Positions 31,821-43,525 of a DNA stretch of 64,000 nucleotides are shown here, in pieces. A model generated the notes under the pieces. The model was not told the DNA's origin and made no database searches. It saw only the letters and a list, made by a program, of their open reading frames with translations. Location of the stretch: the NCBI GenBank assembly GCA_012845835.1, contig JABAKD010000023.1, positions 9,527,840 to 9,591,839 on the forward strand. Reading direction: 5' to 3'. The stretch is from Undaria pinnatifida. Its lineage: Eukaryota; Sar; Phaeophyceae; Laminariales; Alariaceae. The translations under genes were made by a program, and so were the position numbers. Within the stretch, counting starts at the first letter, position 1. The number at the start of each line of letters is the position of its first letter.

Positions 31821-33480
31821 CACCAGGTAGATATGTATAAGGTTGGTTTTAAATTGATCAACCAGGGGATTCCGGCGCATTTTTCTCTGCAGATAGACCA
31901 GGGCAAGGAAGTATCCCAGGACCAAGGGCTTCGAGCAAAATGTAATTGAAACGTTGGTGTTCAATCGTAAAACCTTACTTCGAACGGTATGAAGTGGTCC
32001 AGAGGGCACCTCAACGGTTGTTGGTTCTGCCACTGCGACATATAGCAGTTGTCGACGTACCCACCCTCCTTTTGTGGCTGCTGCTTCTTCTGATCTTGCA
32101 ACGTCAAGTTAGCGCAAGAACTGCTGCTGTACCACATCCACACAGACAGCGTGTTTGTTGTTGGCGTGGCGTCCTCTTTTTTACCATTCATTCCAGTGGG
32201 TGTATATACCTTCGCCGACAAATATCAGGCGGCGCAAGAACTTCACAAACAAGCGGCGTGTGGTGCGACGTCCGCTTCTCTTCCTCCTATTACATTCTTC
32301 GGACTTACATCTTTAGCGGGGAACATCGAGAGAACACAAGGGCAGCTTCGCCTTCTTCCGCCTCGACTGCTTCCAAAGCCAGCGGAGCTTCTTGACCAAC
32401 ACCTCTGGGTATTTTCACGCGGTACCTCTAGCGCAAGAAACTCGGAGGGTTCTCCACTGATCTGGGATAAATCCGCACGGAAGACATAGTAGATAGTCAG
32501 CAGTTACTACTGTAGTAGAGACCGGTTCCATTTGTCGGAGAAGGGCAACCCATTTCTAACAGGCATCAGCGGCTGCTGGGGTTGGTCTCTGCTGCTTCGA
32601 CTTCTTCTGGCTCTTTATACCCGTCGTGAGTTATGTTTTGATTAATATTTGCTTTGGGATATATATAGACTATACGTATATATGTGTGCTTAAACCCCTC
32701 CTGATCCTTTGTCTCCTCCGTTGCCTGGGGATGTAACTAACAACGGTGATTTTTCTGTGCATGAAGCACGACAATTTGACTCACAGAACGATTGATAAAC
32801 CGTATAATGGCGGAAGCAGATAGCGTTCTCTGGATGCTGTAGAGAAATAGATATTCTGATGCGCCTTGCGTCGAGCTTACAACGAGAAGGAAAAATATTA
32901 GGGTGGACTGGTTGGAAGTGACGGTAGGTTGGAGGCGACTGTAAGGAGTCGGCGTAAATTGTCAACGTTCATGCTACGTACCGCCAAAAAAGGGCCACGG
33001 TTACTGGTCCCACATTGATTGACTAGAACGGCAAACAAAATGCTCTGCACGTTGTTGGAGAGCAACGAACATAATACCGGACTGGTGTATCTTACATGTA
33101 CACCGGCGATTGCTGACAACACAGCAATGCACGGGAGACAACCATAAACAAAAAATCGCGGTAATATCGAGGTCACATCAGGTCCCTAATGCCCCCTAAT
33201 ATATATACCTATTTTGGAAGACTTTTCGATACCGCAATCCCAAAACACAAACTCGCCTCTTCCACGCGCTGCGGTAAGTACGCACCGGACACATCAACAA
33301 CGACGTTAAATTGGAACATGGACTCTGTAAACCATTAGTTTTATTTGATTCTTCGTAGTCACTACACCTTGAGTAAACTGAGCATCGTGAGTCTACGTAG
33401 AGATGCGGATAAATGCAACAATGCATAGGAATTTGATCCTTTTTGCGGGCATACTATATATACAAATATATATACAAATC
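31820..33480. other. No supported gene
   Basis: A 150-codon frame at 31946-32395 has a leucine-rich stretch and serine/alanine-rich end but no recognisable domain. Short blocks such as GCGCAAGAACT recur within it, suggesting repeat content. The remainder is unassigned. Confidence 0.3.
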
Positions 33481-33487
33481 AATAAGT

Positions 33488-33753
33488 GACCCAGGCTACG
33501 GTAGGGGGGTCCCCTTTTGGGCTTTTTATTTCAGTGGCTAGGGGTCACTCGCGCGAGTAACCCCTTTGTTCCTATGCTCTTACGATTTCTTCATGTTTTA
33601 CATTGACGAAGTCAATCCGCAATGCAAAGGTGATCTAAGCTGCGCCAAACCAAGTGCCTAAACCATCTTCAACCGTAGGGTACAGAGCTACTCGTGCGAG
33701 TGGCTCAAACACACCAGTGAAAAGGGGGTACCCCCCCTACCGTAGCCTTGGTC
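33488..33753 (+). mobile_element. R2-family MITE with AAGT target duplication, most intact
   Basis: The left end is GACCCAGGCTACGGTAGGGG and the right end CCCCCCCTACCGTAGCCTTGGTC. Direct AAGT copies lie at 33484-33487 and 33754-33757. A second, internal pair of inverted blocks (GGGTCACTCGCGCGAGTAACC and GAGCTACTCGTGCGAGTGGCTC) sits about 50 bp inside each end, with an R2-typical CATTGACGAAGTCAATCCGC between them. Confidence 0.85.
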
Positions 33754-33905
33754 AAGTAAGTATCAGAACAAGGTTACAGATAACGTTGTTACTTCTAGTC
33801 TAATATCACAAGGACGATACATACAAAGTTGAAGAGAATAGGACGGGCTGCCGTAGAGTGCACCTGTTCGCAGCTTGGGTAAATTTCCGTGATCAGGCGA
33901 AAGTA

Positions 33906-34010
33906 TCCCTACTCCTTCTCCTTCTTGTTCTCCTTCTCCTTCTCCTTCTCCTTGTACTTGTTCTTCTCCATCCACCTCCTTCTCCTTCTCCTTCTCCTCT
34001 CCAACTTTTC
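33906..34010. repeat. (TTCTCC)n hexanucleotide microsatellite
   Basis: CTTCTC units with TTGTTC and CACCTC interruptions extend over about 100 bp. Confidence 0.88.
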
Positions 34011-34239
34011 AGACTCTCTCTTTCTTTTGGCCCCACATAAGCCATGTTTTCAATCCATGTTTTTTCTTCGACTAGCGATCATTACAGACACTTCGGTGCC
34101 ACCTTTGCAGCTATTATATCACACATTCGGAGCCTCGGCACACAACATTCCCTCACGTTAAATTCGTACGTGTGTCTTTAGCCCCTTGTAACTGATTTGT
34201 ATTGGTTCGAAAATTAACAATAATAGCAGTGGATTCAGC

Positions 34240-34560
34240 TGGTCGCCCCGGTGGTTTTTAGTGCTCACCCGCGAATGCTACTGCTGCTACCATTAGAAAA
34301 GATGCCCCTCGAGCTCGAATCCCACGTGGGTCGGACATTTTAATTTATTTGCAAACACAAACCCTTAAGTTTATTTGCAAACTCACACAACAAATCAAAA
34401 GAGAAAAAAACGTGGTATTAATAGGAGCAATTCGAAGTGCAAGAAAGGGCTGCACTCTTCGCGCGATAAAGATGAAGGCGCATACCGTAGTGGGAAGGGG
34501 GAAAAAGAGCCTGTTTGGTACCCCCGGATCTTCCGGATCTAGAGTTACGGCTTTCGAAGA
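34240..34560 (+). mobile_element. SINE-like element S1, plus-strand copy
   Basis: GTCGCCCCGGTGGTTTTTAGTG (A box) and CTCGAGCTCGAATCCCACG (B box) are about 55 bp apart. The body follows: GCGCGATAAAGATGAAGGCGC, ACCGTAGTGGGAAGGGGG and TCTAGAGTTACGG. A poly-purine insertion expands the middle relative to the other copies. Confidence 0.6.
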
Positions 34561-35157
34561 GAACGAGAAAAATATAACTTCACGCGAAGAAAATAGAAGG
34601 GATGGGAAAGTCTGTACAAGAAAACTCTGGAGTGCTTGTCAAATTGTCTCCGACATTGCGGTAAATTACCCGCAAAGTAATAATAATAGAGAAACAAAGA
34701 TTCGCGGCAGTTGTCGGGACGTGTGTCGTCGACCCACAGGCAACACCAATGATGCTTGACTGTATATATCGTGAACACGACAAGTAACAGGCATGTGGAT
34801 GGGTGTGCGAGTTTCAAAAATTATGAATGCGAACTTTGCTCCCCCTCGTTGGGCCTGTATTTTCGCTGGCTTGTGCATATTCCGCTTTCCGCATCCCGTA
34901 TAGAGCATAAAGCATCATGATGGCATGAATGTTATGTGGCTGTTCATTCACCTCCTTCTACCCTCATTGCTCTCGGAGCGATTGCACTTTCTTTCTCTAC
35001 CTGGCAGTTTGTTACCTCAGACCCTACTAATATTCCGTAGAGCACCAGCTTGAATAATCGTGCATGCACACAGGTTGGCATCACTGGCGCCTGGTGCTAC
35101 TGCATACTACTGCTGTTGCGCCACTTACTATTCTGCTGGTGGAAGAACGAGTATATT

Positions 35158-35270
35158 GTACTTCGTATTGCGCGATCCAAGTATCACACGCAGTTTATTT
35201 TTGCAAAAATTATGTGCTTCGACGAACAAATCTCTCGGTCTCACACCTTCCTTACGTTTCCATAATAAAA
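35158..35270 (+). repeat. Dispersed repeat R3, highly diverged copy
   Basis: GCGCGATCCAAGTATCACACGC, TTTTTGCAAAAATTATG, CTTCGACGAACAAATC and CTCGGTCTCACA align to the R3 end with about 25 percent change. The terminal AT block is shortened. Confidence 0.55.
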
Positions 35271-35363
35271 TTAATTACCGTATGAATACTTCTCGGATAG
35301 ATGCAAAACCACACACGAGAACACAACGGGCGTGAACTTGACAATTTCACATCGATTGCTTTA

Positions 35364-35374
35364 ATACTTGTTGC

Positions 35375-35407
<33 letters not shown>

Positions 35408-35418
35408 CGTCGTTGTTT
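35364..35418. repeat. (TTG)n microsatellite
   Basis: Eleven or more near-perfect TTG units occur with GTC variants at the right edge. Confidence 0.9.
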
Positions 35419-35553
35419 GAAACACGCCGAAATGTTCAGGATTCAGCTAGTAGTAGTAGTAATATTATGAAAACTCGATCTGTAGCCCAAACTATTATTG
35501 TAAGAACTTCCTTGAATCTGATACGATGTACTTTCTATCCACGTCATACGTTA

Positions 35554-35784
35554 GATCAAGGCTACGGTAAGGGGGTACCCCCAATTTTCACTGCCGGATC
35601 AAAGCTAAAAAAGAGTATACATCTTAGATCAAGGCTGTGGTAGACAATTTTCACTCCCGGGTCAAAGCCAAAAAATGGTATAAAAAAGTCTAAAAAGGGT
35701 ATACCTCTCGTAGTATGCCCTTTTTTGGCATTTTTTTCCCCCGGGACAGCAAATTGGGGGTATCCCCCTACCTTAGCATTGATC
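35554..35784 (+). mobile_element. R2-family MITE with GTTA target duplication
   Basis: The termini are GATCAAGGCTACGGTAAGGG and CCCCCTACCTTAGCATTGATC, with GTTA immediately outside on both sides (35550-35553 and 35785-35788). The interior carries repeated GATCAAAGC/GATCAAGGC and TTTTCACT blocks, including a duplicated TTAGATCAAGGCTGTGG at 35626. Confidence 0.8.
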
Positions 35785-36924
35785 GTTACACTCTCCTTGC
35801 AGTCTCCCTCCTCCGTCCCTCGTTGTAACTGGAGCCCTGGGGCATGAAACAGGCACGCCTCCCTTAATTCCATTACTACTCTAACACTATTGCACTCATT
35901 GATTTTTATCGCGACAATTGTCCAATTTTCCGTCCGTCGCCGACGGATAGGACCTACCTGCAGAATGGTACGGTAGGACTCGTATTCATGCCGAAACGGT
36001 TTCGTTTTGGCGAAGTTTTCTTCCTCCGCTGAAGATACGCCATACTAAAGTATCGACATCGTTTAGATTCCATTGTGTTCACAACAGTAAGTAGAAAGGG
36101 CCGTTGGACTTCGTTTATCGGGAAGCGTATGATGTTTGTCTGTCGAAATATTCGTATCTGGGTGGGGATTCGCGCCACATTAAGGGTGGCACTTTTGTCC
36201 GGTTTAGCTTAGACTGACACGGAAGACGTACCTGACATCGTGGCAATTCCAATAAACTGCTCGGTGTTTTTTCATTCATTTTCTGGAGTGTTGAATACCC
36301 AGGCCATGTAATCGCTCATCGGGTTTTGTACTTCTGAGATTTCTCTTTACATACATCGGTTTTTGGGTGTGATGTACGACTTAGGGCGTCTCACGTGCAG
36401 GGAGCACCGTAATAAAAAACACGTTCACCCCTTTACCTTTTAGTCTGGGGTGTGTGTCCTCTTCGATGAAAGTACATTCGATAAAATGGTTGCCGTATTC
36501 TTGTTTTTTTGTTCACCCTAACCCTAAACCTAACCGAATGAAGCGCAACCCGCCCATCCATGTACCTTCATTCCGTCAACAGTGTGCGTCAACCATCCCC
36601 TCCAAGAGGTGGTAAGCCCTACTTACTGTCTTCGAACGAGGAGCAGCAGAAAAAAACCGACACCAAGTACGGGTGTACATCGATCGTTGCAGGGAGCAGG
36701 GCTCCTTATTAGGCGAAGTGTTCGACAACAACAGTTGACATACACATTGGATAATAATGTCTAACATTGTTCGTATATTCTCACTCGTAGCCCTAACTTC
36801 AATACATGTCATGATATATTCAGTAAACCAACCTGTGCAGGAGATATCTCCTTCATCTCGTACAAAGCAGCAGTGCGCCTCAACCATACACAATATTTAT
36901 GTCTAGATATCACACAAAAAAAAA

Positions 36925-37272
36925 AAACACTCCAGCTGTGAGATCGAAGCTTTTGTCGAAACTCCTCTTCGCAAGCTTTGTGTGATACTCCGATCGCGCG
37001 TATTACGGGTTGTGCTTCGTCGTGAAGGACATAGGTCGGCGACTCTTGGAACTGCAGCGTAGCCACCATACATAGTCATCCGGGTGATGTTAGTCAGTCT
37101 GTGCGCGGAAACTATAAAACCCGTTTGTGACGGGGACGACATCTATCTGACAGCTGCATGGAAGGAAATGCATCATCAGTTCATCATGTGTATCCTGCAA
37201 GTCGTATAACCGGTGAGGGCAGGGCGGAGTTTTTAAGGACGTGGGGGCATGGGTTTGAGCAAGAGGCAGCGG
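36925..37272 (-). repeat. Dispersed repeat R3, copy
   Basis: It begins at a poly-A stretch plus CACTCCAGCTGTGAGATCG and passes through GATCGCGCGTATTACGGG and AACTATAAAACCCG. It reaches GACGTGGGGGCATGGGTTTGAGC, so it retains part of the upstream arm. A CAGCGTAGCCACC variant replaces the usual CAGTGTAGC block. Confidence 0.82.
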
Positions 37273-37876
37273 TGGGGGGGCATATTGAATACCTACCTAA
37301 AAAGCTCTATCAGTACTGCTTATGTCGCGTTGTTATATGTAGCGTGCGTCGCACACCCGATACACAACAACCAACGCACGCTAAGCGGTTTGTGCGAAAA
37401 AGACAAAAGTATAGACTACTAGTCACCCATCCATGACAAATCTCGAGCAGTGATGTATTTTGGGCTGTGTATCAAGAATTTTACACGAGCGGATACAAAA
37501 ACAAAAAATACGTACCAAACAAACAAGATCCACAAAAGACATAAATGTATGTAGTTGAACGAAAGAGACGGAGAGACTCTCGAATATTCTAGATAGTTCG
37601 TTTGCCTCTCTCTGCCATCGCGGCACATCGATGGAAGCACATCGATGGAGGCAATGTAGAATATACAACCTTGGACAATCAATGAGCTTCCTTCCGGCGA
37701 TGCACGTTGTTGTTTCTTGATGAGCTAAATTGGCTAAATGCCGACAAAAAGAGGAGTAATCGATGTAACCGTACTCCGAGTGGGTGGGGTATGCGTGGTT
37801 GGTCGGTGTTGGGAAGCTTGCCCTTTATGGGTACCGGTATCTTTAGTTGGTCTCTCCTCATGGCGCGCTGGATAGA

Positions 37877-38035
37877 CTCAAAGCTTATTTATGCATCCTA
37901 TCTATATCCTTACTTACGGCACACACCCACACACGGCCGTAATACGATCGATCGGAGTATCGGACGCAACTACTTGCAAAGATGAGTTTCGACGAAATCT
38001 TATCTTCGATCTGACAGACCTGGAGTGTATTTGTA
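37877..38035 (+). repeat. Dispersed repeat R3, diverged short copy
   Basis: CTATCTATATCCTTACT, CGATCGATCGGAGTATCGGACGC, TTGCAAAGATGAGTTTCGACG and GACCTGGAGTGTATTTGTAT are present. An inserted TTATC duplicates part of the CGAAATC block. Confidence 0.7.
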
Positions 38036-38050
38036 TTCTAAAAACATTTT

Positions 38051-38338
38051 GACGGGCACACCACGGCAGGAGTGCATGAGAGCGTCCCTTAGATCCTTAC
38101 GCGAGGTGCTCAATATCTCACCAAAGAAACGATTTCAAAGGCATTCGTTCGCCCAACCCGTCAAAGCTTGCTACCTGGTATGCCTTAGTTCTAAAAACAT
38201 ACACACTCGCGAAATAACTTGACTACAGTATGCAACCCCGGCAGTTCCTTGCTGGAGGAGCTTGATTGGACAGGTACATTACTAGTAGTGTTGATCCAAC
38301 AGCTGCAACCCAAACTTTAGGATGGCTCCATGCTATAT
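38051..38338 (-). mobile_element. R4-family MITE-like element, reverse orientation
   Basis: On the plus strand it ends CAGCTGCAACCCAAACTTTAGGATGGCTC, the reverse complement of an R4 left end. CATCTCACC-like, GGCATTCGTTCGCCCAACCCG, CGCGAAATAACTTGACTAC and GCAGTTCCTTGCTGGAGGAGC are its interior blocks inverted. The right end is diverged. Confidence 0.6.
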
Positions 38339-38940
38339 GGTGTGCTTTATGGTATGCTATATGGTATGCTATATGGTCCATGCGGCTAACAACACAAGAA
38401 TACATCTATCTGTGGCGTTCATGCAAAAGCTGTGATCCAATTTTTGGGGGGGTGGAGTACATTTCGTCAACTAAATTACGAAAACACGCCGTTCGAATCA
38501 TGGCCGTCTCGAGATGAAGGTATATGTCATGGGAGAGATCGTCGCCCTTGCCTTCTCAATTTATCAGAACTACAAGAAAAATAAATCGTTTTTTTTTTCC
38601 TGCTGCAAGGAAAAACGCGTGAACACACAATACATGGAAGTACATGCAGGCGTCGTATGCAAGAAGAACACACGCTACGCGATTTCTGCGCAAAAGAGGA
38701 AACTCAAATCATCCATGTAAGTTCACGACCCGTGCTTTTGGCTCTGTGTATCACAAAACAGACGACGGAAGAGACGCTAAAAGACACTCCAAACAAACAA
38801 ATAAACAAAGGCATGACATATGTATATATGCACATGACACGTAATATACAAACAATTTTTAAGAGGGACACACTCATTATTGTCGGTTCTCTATAGTTTG
38901 CCTCTTCAACAAAAAGTGAACTGTGGCAGATGTATACAAT

Positions 38941-39612
38941 TGTTGAAGGCCCTTGGGCTATGGACCTCTGGCTAAGAACGCTACTGGTTCCTAAGCTTCA
39001 TAGATAGTCGAACACGCCACACAACAATGTTTGAAGGTGCACCAACGGACATGATATCGTCTAGGCGTCCGACAAACCACAAAAATGCTCTGTCGGTGTT
39101 GTTGCATGCGAATGTTTGCGGTGAAGTAAGTTTTATTAAAATCATGAAAATGCACCGTTCAAACGGCAGTCGCAAGGTGTGCCTCATTTTCATCGATGTT
39201 GGGTTTACATAGGTCGATCGAACAGAGTATCTATGTATGTATGCTGTTTTGGCAGCGGTCAAAAAGACTTAATGATTGTTGAAGGCCCTTGGGCTATGGA
39301 CCTCTGGCTAAGAACGCTGCTGGTTCTTAAGCTTCATAGATAGTCGAACAGGCCGACACAACAATGTTCGAAGGTGCACCAACGGACATGATATCGTCTA
39401 GGCGTCCGACAAACCACAAAAATGCTCTGTCGGTGTTGTTGCATGCGAATGTTTGCGGTGAAGTAAGTTTTATTAAAGTCATGAAAATGCACCGTTCAAA
39501 CGGCAGTCGCAAGGTGTGCCTCATTTTCATCGATGCTGTGTTTACATAGGTCGAGCGAACAGAGTATCTATGTATGTATGCTGTTTTGGCAGCGGTCAAA
39601 AAGACTTAATGA
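38941..39612. repeat. Two-unit tandem duplication, 336 bp, about 97 percent identical
   Basis: TGTTGAAGGCCCTTGGGCTA starts at 38941 and 39277, and both units end AAAAAGACTTAATGA. Differences are a handful of substitutions and small indels near the middle. A 61-codon plus-strand frame and a 90-codon minus-strand frame stay open in both units. High identity alone would produce that, so neither is called a gene. Confidence 0.9.
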
Positions 39613-39619
39613 CTGGTGA

Positions 39620-41730
39620 ATGTAAACAGGCGTTTCTCTGACGGGAAAATACCTCATTATTGATAGGTATTTCTGGAGACATCCTCGTTCTCGTCGAAAG
39701 ACGTGATTTTGGCCTACTATTTCGGGTAGAAGAGGCTTCGAGTTCTTTTTCAGATTTTCTTGTGTCGTTTCGTCCGGTGATTTCTTGGTCTTGGTTGATT
39801 TTTTCCTCCTTCTGAGCATCGCCTCTTCATGACACCTTGATGCCACGAAAATAAGGCTCACTTGCAAAAACATAGTTTCCAAGCATGATACAGTGGGCAC
39901 CCCGAATTAAGAAATAAATATGGTTCTGGCCCAAAGTACCTCTCTTAACCGGCGTCCTCTCTTAACAACTGTACCACTGTCCACACAAGTTCCAAGCAAC
40001 TCTATGTTTGGGTTTAAGCCAAGTTTTCCTCTATTACCTCACCCTCTCTTGGGTTGGGGTACCCGTAATAGCATTCATGGCAGCAGCAGGTATTTACAAA
40101 CTAACCATCTAATCATCGGACAGGTTGCAATTTGGGCATTCAACAAGTAAGGTTTTTGGGTGAGGTATAGAGCTCCTCTGGTTGGCACGGACACAGGAAA
40201 AAACATCCACCTCTCTCTGGCGTTATACTAGCACCTCTTGTCCAGTGATGGCAGAGAGAGAGCTCGTCGCAAAGTAATAAGAGGAGGCACCGGCACGGGC
40301 ACTGATCGGGCTGGACGGGTGGAAATGTCACTTTAAATGTTTGGAACACAGACGCGCACAAACGTATTTGGTTGTGGGGTGGAAAAAACAATCCTTCCGC
40401 GTCGCACTCTCTGCGGGCTGCCTGTTCGCTGAATGCTGCCACGAGAGCACCGGTTCCATTATTTATTTGTTTTATTTTTTTGGGAGTCGGCCACTGACTC
40501 ACGGGTACGATGCCTGGGCACAGGCCTCGTTGTATATCTCACTCAAGGGTGCATGTTTCACCTTCCTCGCCTTTGCGCCGGTATGTGTCATGCCCGGTGG
40601 TGCCCTACAAACAACGTGTTGTGAACATTTTGACCATCCACTCACAAATCAATCGTGCTGTGTGCTGCCAGACATCGACAGCCCACGGAACGTTACCTCT
40701 CCAATTGCTTCGGGCCGCCATTATTTGTAGATATAAGGGCGTTGTTAACTACCGATGGTTTGTTTTCCGTTTGCCTCTTTGTTTTTCTGTTTGTTTCTAT
40801 GCGTCTACCGCTTTTTCCCCTATTGCAATTATCCTACAGGTCAAACATAGCCCACGTTATAGCTCAATTATAAGTACCGCTTATAATACCACTAAAGTAA
40901 CGCCGGAATGAGCAGGGTGGACGGCAACCGGACCGAGTCCGGAGGAAAGCTGTTTTCTCATACCCGCTTTATATTGTTAGAGGCAAGTTCCACGCTACAG
41001 GCAGAATGACGACGTTCCGGGTTGCTATCTCCGTGTTCGTGTCGGGTCGGCATACTCACGCATCTGTACTCAGCGGCATCTTGCGCTGCTTGAGAGGTAA
41101 CGGGGACCGCCATTAGGAGGCGGCTCGCTAATGTCGCTACCACGGGGACGGACGGGTACGCCAGCTAGCGCTAGATTTTGAATACATTTGAAAAAAATTG
41201 ACACACGACGTATGTGAAAATACGTGTAAAAGTGGTGAGATTAGGTTAGCTGTAATATTCTCCATCCATCCGCCGTGGGGATAAAATAACAACAACTAAG
41301 TATATATAGGGAATTCGTACATACAACCAACTGTGCGTTCACCGCGAAAAAAAACTCATACACGCAAGGGTACGGTACTACGAGGCGCAGCATTTCATCC
41401 TGTGCAACCTGCAAAAGATGCAAACCCAGGAAGGTATCCAAGGTGCGTACCCCCGTACGTTTTGCTGGACTGGGGCATGTATGCGCGCTACTAAGTTAAG
41501 GATCAAAGTCCTGTCCGTGTCCACAAGCCAAGGCGCTCCTACTCGTACCTGGTGTTTGCCAATCGACACCCTTAGTGAGATGGAATTGAGTCATCGAGGA
41601 AATAATTGCATACACGTGAGTTCTACACAATATGTGCCGTGTTCCTTCCCTCATCATGGATCATGTATCCCTCCCGCCTATGCCTCACGCTGGCTGCTGG
41701 TCGATGAATGATTTCTCTCGATACACATGC
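39620..41730. other. No supported gene
   Basis: Several frames of 120-135 codons overlap one another on the plus strand around 40341-40911. Their readings differ widely in composition, and none shows a domain pattern. The remaining sequence shows no repeat of this window apart from CGGGTGAGGTATAGAGCTCC-like R4 traces near 40155. Confidence 0.3.
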
Positions 41731-41732
41731 CC

Positions 41733-41985
41733 GACGCGTGCTACGATAGAAGTGTCGATTTTCGCCTAAAATGGTTTCTGAAAGACCGGGCTCTTTACTC
41801 AAGATCGTCGGAAATAGGCCATTTTGGTTCACGATTTCCGTTGTATACCCAGCCCATGCGATTTTGCTTCCTGTACGTAGTAGCAGATATGTTTTTCTTT
41901 GAAACATTCTTTGGGAGGGATTTTAAGCCCCTAAACTGAAGAACCTCAGAAAAAAAACTGGTGAACCTCTATTGTAGCACGCGTC
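41733..41985 (+). mobile_element. R1-family MITE with GCCC target duplication
   Basis: The termini are GACGCGTGCTACGATAGAAG and ACCTCTATTGTAGCACGCGTC, with GCCC at 41729-41732 and 41986-41989. The 253-bp interior follows the R1 block order, with ACCGGGCTCTTTACTC, ATCGTCGGAAATAGGCC, ATACCCAGCCCATGC and GGGAGGGATTTTAAGCCCC. Confidence 0.82.
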
Positions 41986-42135
41986 GCCCACTCACTCATA
42001 TTTGTACCTCCTGTGTTTGCTCGTTATTTTTTTCCCCCGAATGAAGCAACGTTTGCCATTGTTACACGTACCTATTCGTGTCCGATGTTCCACAAACTGA
42101 GCGGTTTCGGCAAGCCACCCATTTAGTACATTACG

Positions 42136-42300
42136 ACCCATCACCCTGTTGACCCTGGCACAAGCTACACTGTAGTTCTAAGGGGAGTCGCCAACCTATA
42201 TCATTAATGAGGACACACACCCAGTACGCGCGATCGGCCTATCACACACAGCTTACAAAATATGAGTTTAGACGAATGTTTCGATATCATCGCTGAAGTC
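42136..42300 (+). repeat. Dispersed repeat R3, diverged copy
   Basis: CATCACCCTGTTGACCCTGG, GGGGAGTCGCCAACCTATATC, GCGCGATCGGCCTATCACACAC and TGAGTTTAGACGAATGTTTCG are the R3 blocks with scattered changes. The AT-rich end is replaced by GAAGTCGATTAC. Confidence 0.7.
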
Positions 42301-42539
42301 GATTACATATTTTCCACTACGACACCCAATATGATCCTGGAAATGCCCATACAGGTAGGCGTGGCCTGATGCCAGATCCTCGTATAACGTACTCCGGTGT
42401 ATCCGCTTATGGCCCTTGGCGAAGTTGGCGCTAGCCCTTGTTGTGAGAGCGTCCAAGTACCTAAGCACGCTTCCCGCCTTTTGTTCTCACCAATCAACCG
42501 CAGATCGCATCACGACTGGAGCTCACGCGTTTCAAGACA

Positions 42540-43175
42540 ATGGAGAATGCAAGTTTGCAAAACGCTGGAGTTATCATCGGCACCATCCTGGGAACGGCGT
42601 CGCTGCTCCTCGCCATGATGCAGTTCATCAAGGACGACGACAAGAATACAACCCCCTCATCGCCGTCCTCTTCCACTCCGCTCCCGCCGTCTCCCGCCGC
42701 CGCTCCGCCTGCCGCCCACCCCGTCCCTACTTCCTCCCCTACGTCCACCGCCCTCCGTTCCTTACCCTCCTCCGACATTCCTGAAGTACTTCCCGTCGAC
42801 AAGGACTTGGACTTTCCATCGAATTACGTCTTGAGCAAGACTTATCGTCATTCCCCCACCATCACCCCCATATCCATTCCGGATCTCGACTCCCCTCGAC
42901 CGAAAAACCAAGTATCCTGGACCACGGCCCGGAGGGGGCTCCGTCGACCCCCCGCGTACAACGCCCCTCATTCTAACGCGTCCGGAGGCGTAGGTATTCC
43001 AGCTATGCTCCGTAGCAGCGGGTACGATCGCCTGGACGATGCCTTCGCCCAGATGCCTTGGGCGCTTCTGCTTCTCCAGCTCGTTGTCGTGTTTGTAGCC
43101 TTTTCGCGGATTTGTCCGGGCTCCAGTGTTTTCGCTCCTCGCTTATGGAGTACCGTGTCACGAGTTCCACGATAG
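42540..43175 (+). CDS. Putative two-membrane-segment protein with Pro/Ser-rich linker
   Basis: A single ATG-initiated frame of 211 codons lies in sequence noticeably more GC-rich and C-biased than its surroundings. Residues 9-28 form a small-residue hydrophobic helix (AGVIIGTILGTASLLLAMM), followed at once by QFIKDDD. A long Pro/Ser/Ala-rich segment runs from about 38 to 85 and a polar region to about 170. A second hydrophobic segment is at 174-188 (ALLLLQLVVVFVAF). The start helix plus an FxKDxD-type edge resembles the ORF at 54843-55322 (LDFMKDND after its first helix), which suggests a distant relationship. No known family is recognised. The alternative is a fortuitous frame, because the opposite strand is also partly open and the antisense end overlaps the integrase relic. 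The upstream neighbour is an R3 copy. Confidence 0.45.
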   Translation: MENASLQNAGVIIGTILGTASLLLAMMQFIKDDDKNTTPSSPSSSTPLPPSPAAAPPAAHPVPTSSPTSTALRSLPSSDIPEVLPVDKDLDFPSNYVLSKTYRHSPTITPISIPDLDSPRPKNQVSWTTARRGLRRPPAYNAPHSNASGGVGIPAMLRSSGYDRLDDAFAQMPWALLLLQLVVVFVAFSRICPGSSVFAPRLWSTVSRVPR

Positions 43176-43289
43176 ACGTAGCCTGTTCTGGCTAATTTAG
43201 GTTTGGGATAACGGAACTCCTTAGCCCACCGGAGGTGTCCGAATGCCATTATCGTTTTTGCATTTTTTTTTTTTCTGGTATCCGGATGT

Positions 43290-43465
43290 GCATGGCTAGC
43301 ATGCCGTTGGCTAGCATGCCGTGGATGGTTGAATGTACCCGTTCCGACACCGAGTTGTCCTAAGGCCGGTACGGCGTCGTTCAGATCTTTTTGTACCCGA
43401 TGATCATTTCGGCTGATGCATAACCTTATTTTCGAACTCCGCTCCATTATCGGGCCACCAGAGAA
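43290..43465 (-). pseudogene. Retrotransposon integrase relic
   Basis: On the minus strand, codons at about 43415-43455 read PDNGAEFENKVMHQ, the DNGxEF signature around the second catalytic Asp of retroviral-type integrases. A little further, at about 43308-43370, another frame reads DNSVSERVHSTIHGML, matching the region that normally follows (HP-Q-NS--ER-H-tL). In-frame stops and at least one frameshift separate the two, and the first catalytic Asp region is not seen. It is a dead fragment of an LTR-type (probably Ty3/gypsy-like) integrase. The tail shows a local duplication of GGCATGCTAGCC. Confidence 0.6.
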
Positions 43466-43525
43466 TGTACGCCATGTTTTTGATCATCGGAAGGCACCTC
43501 TCAGACTGCTCACAATCAGTTTTCC

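Noticed and set aside
36508-36535. Telomere-like CACCCTAACCCTAAACCTAACC, also near 13380 and 20920
   Set aside because: Each is only two to four imperfect units long, below what would mark an interstitial telomere, and no array follows.
42968-43447. 159-codon minus-strand frame antisense to the 42540 ORF
   Set aside because: Its first part crosses the integrase relic in a mixture of frames and its second part is the shadow of the plus-strand ORF, so it is not an independent gene.
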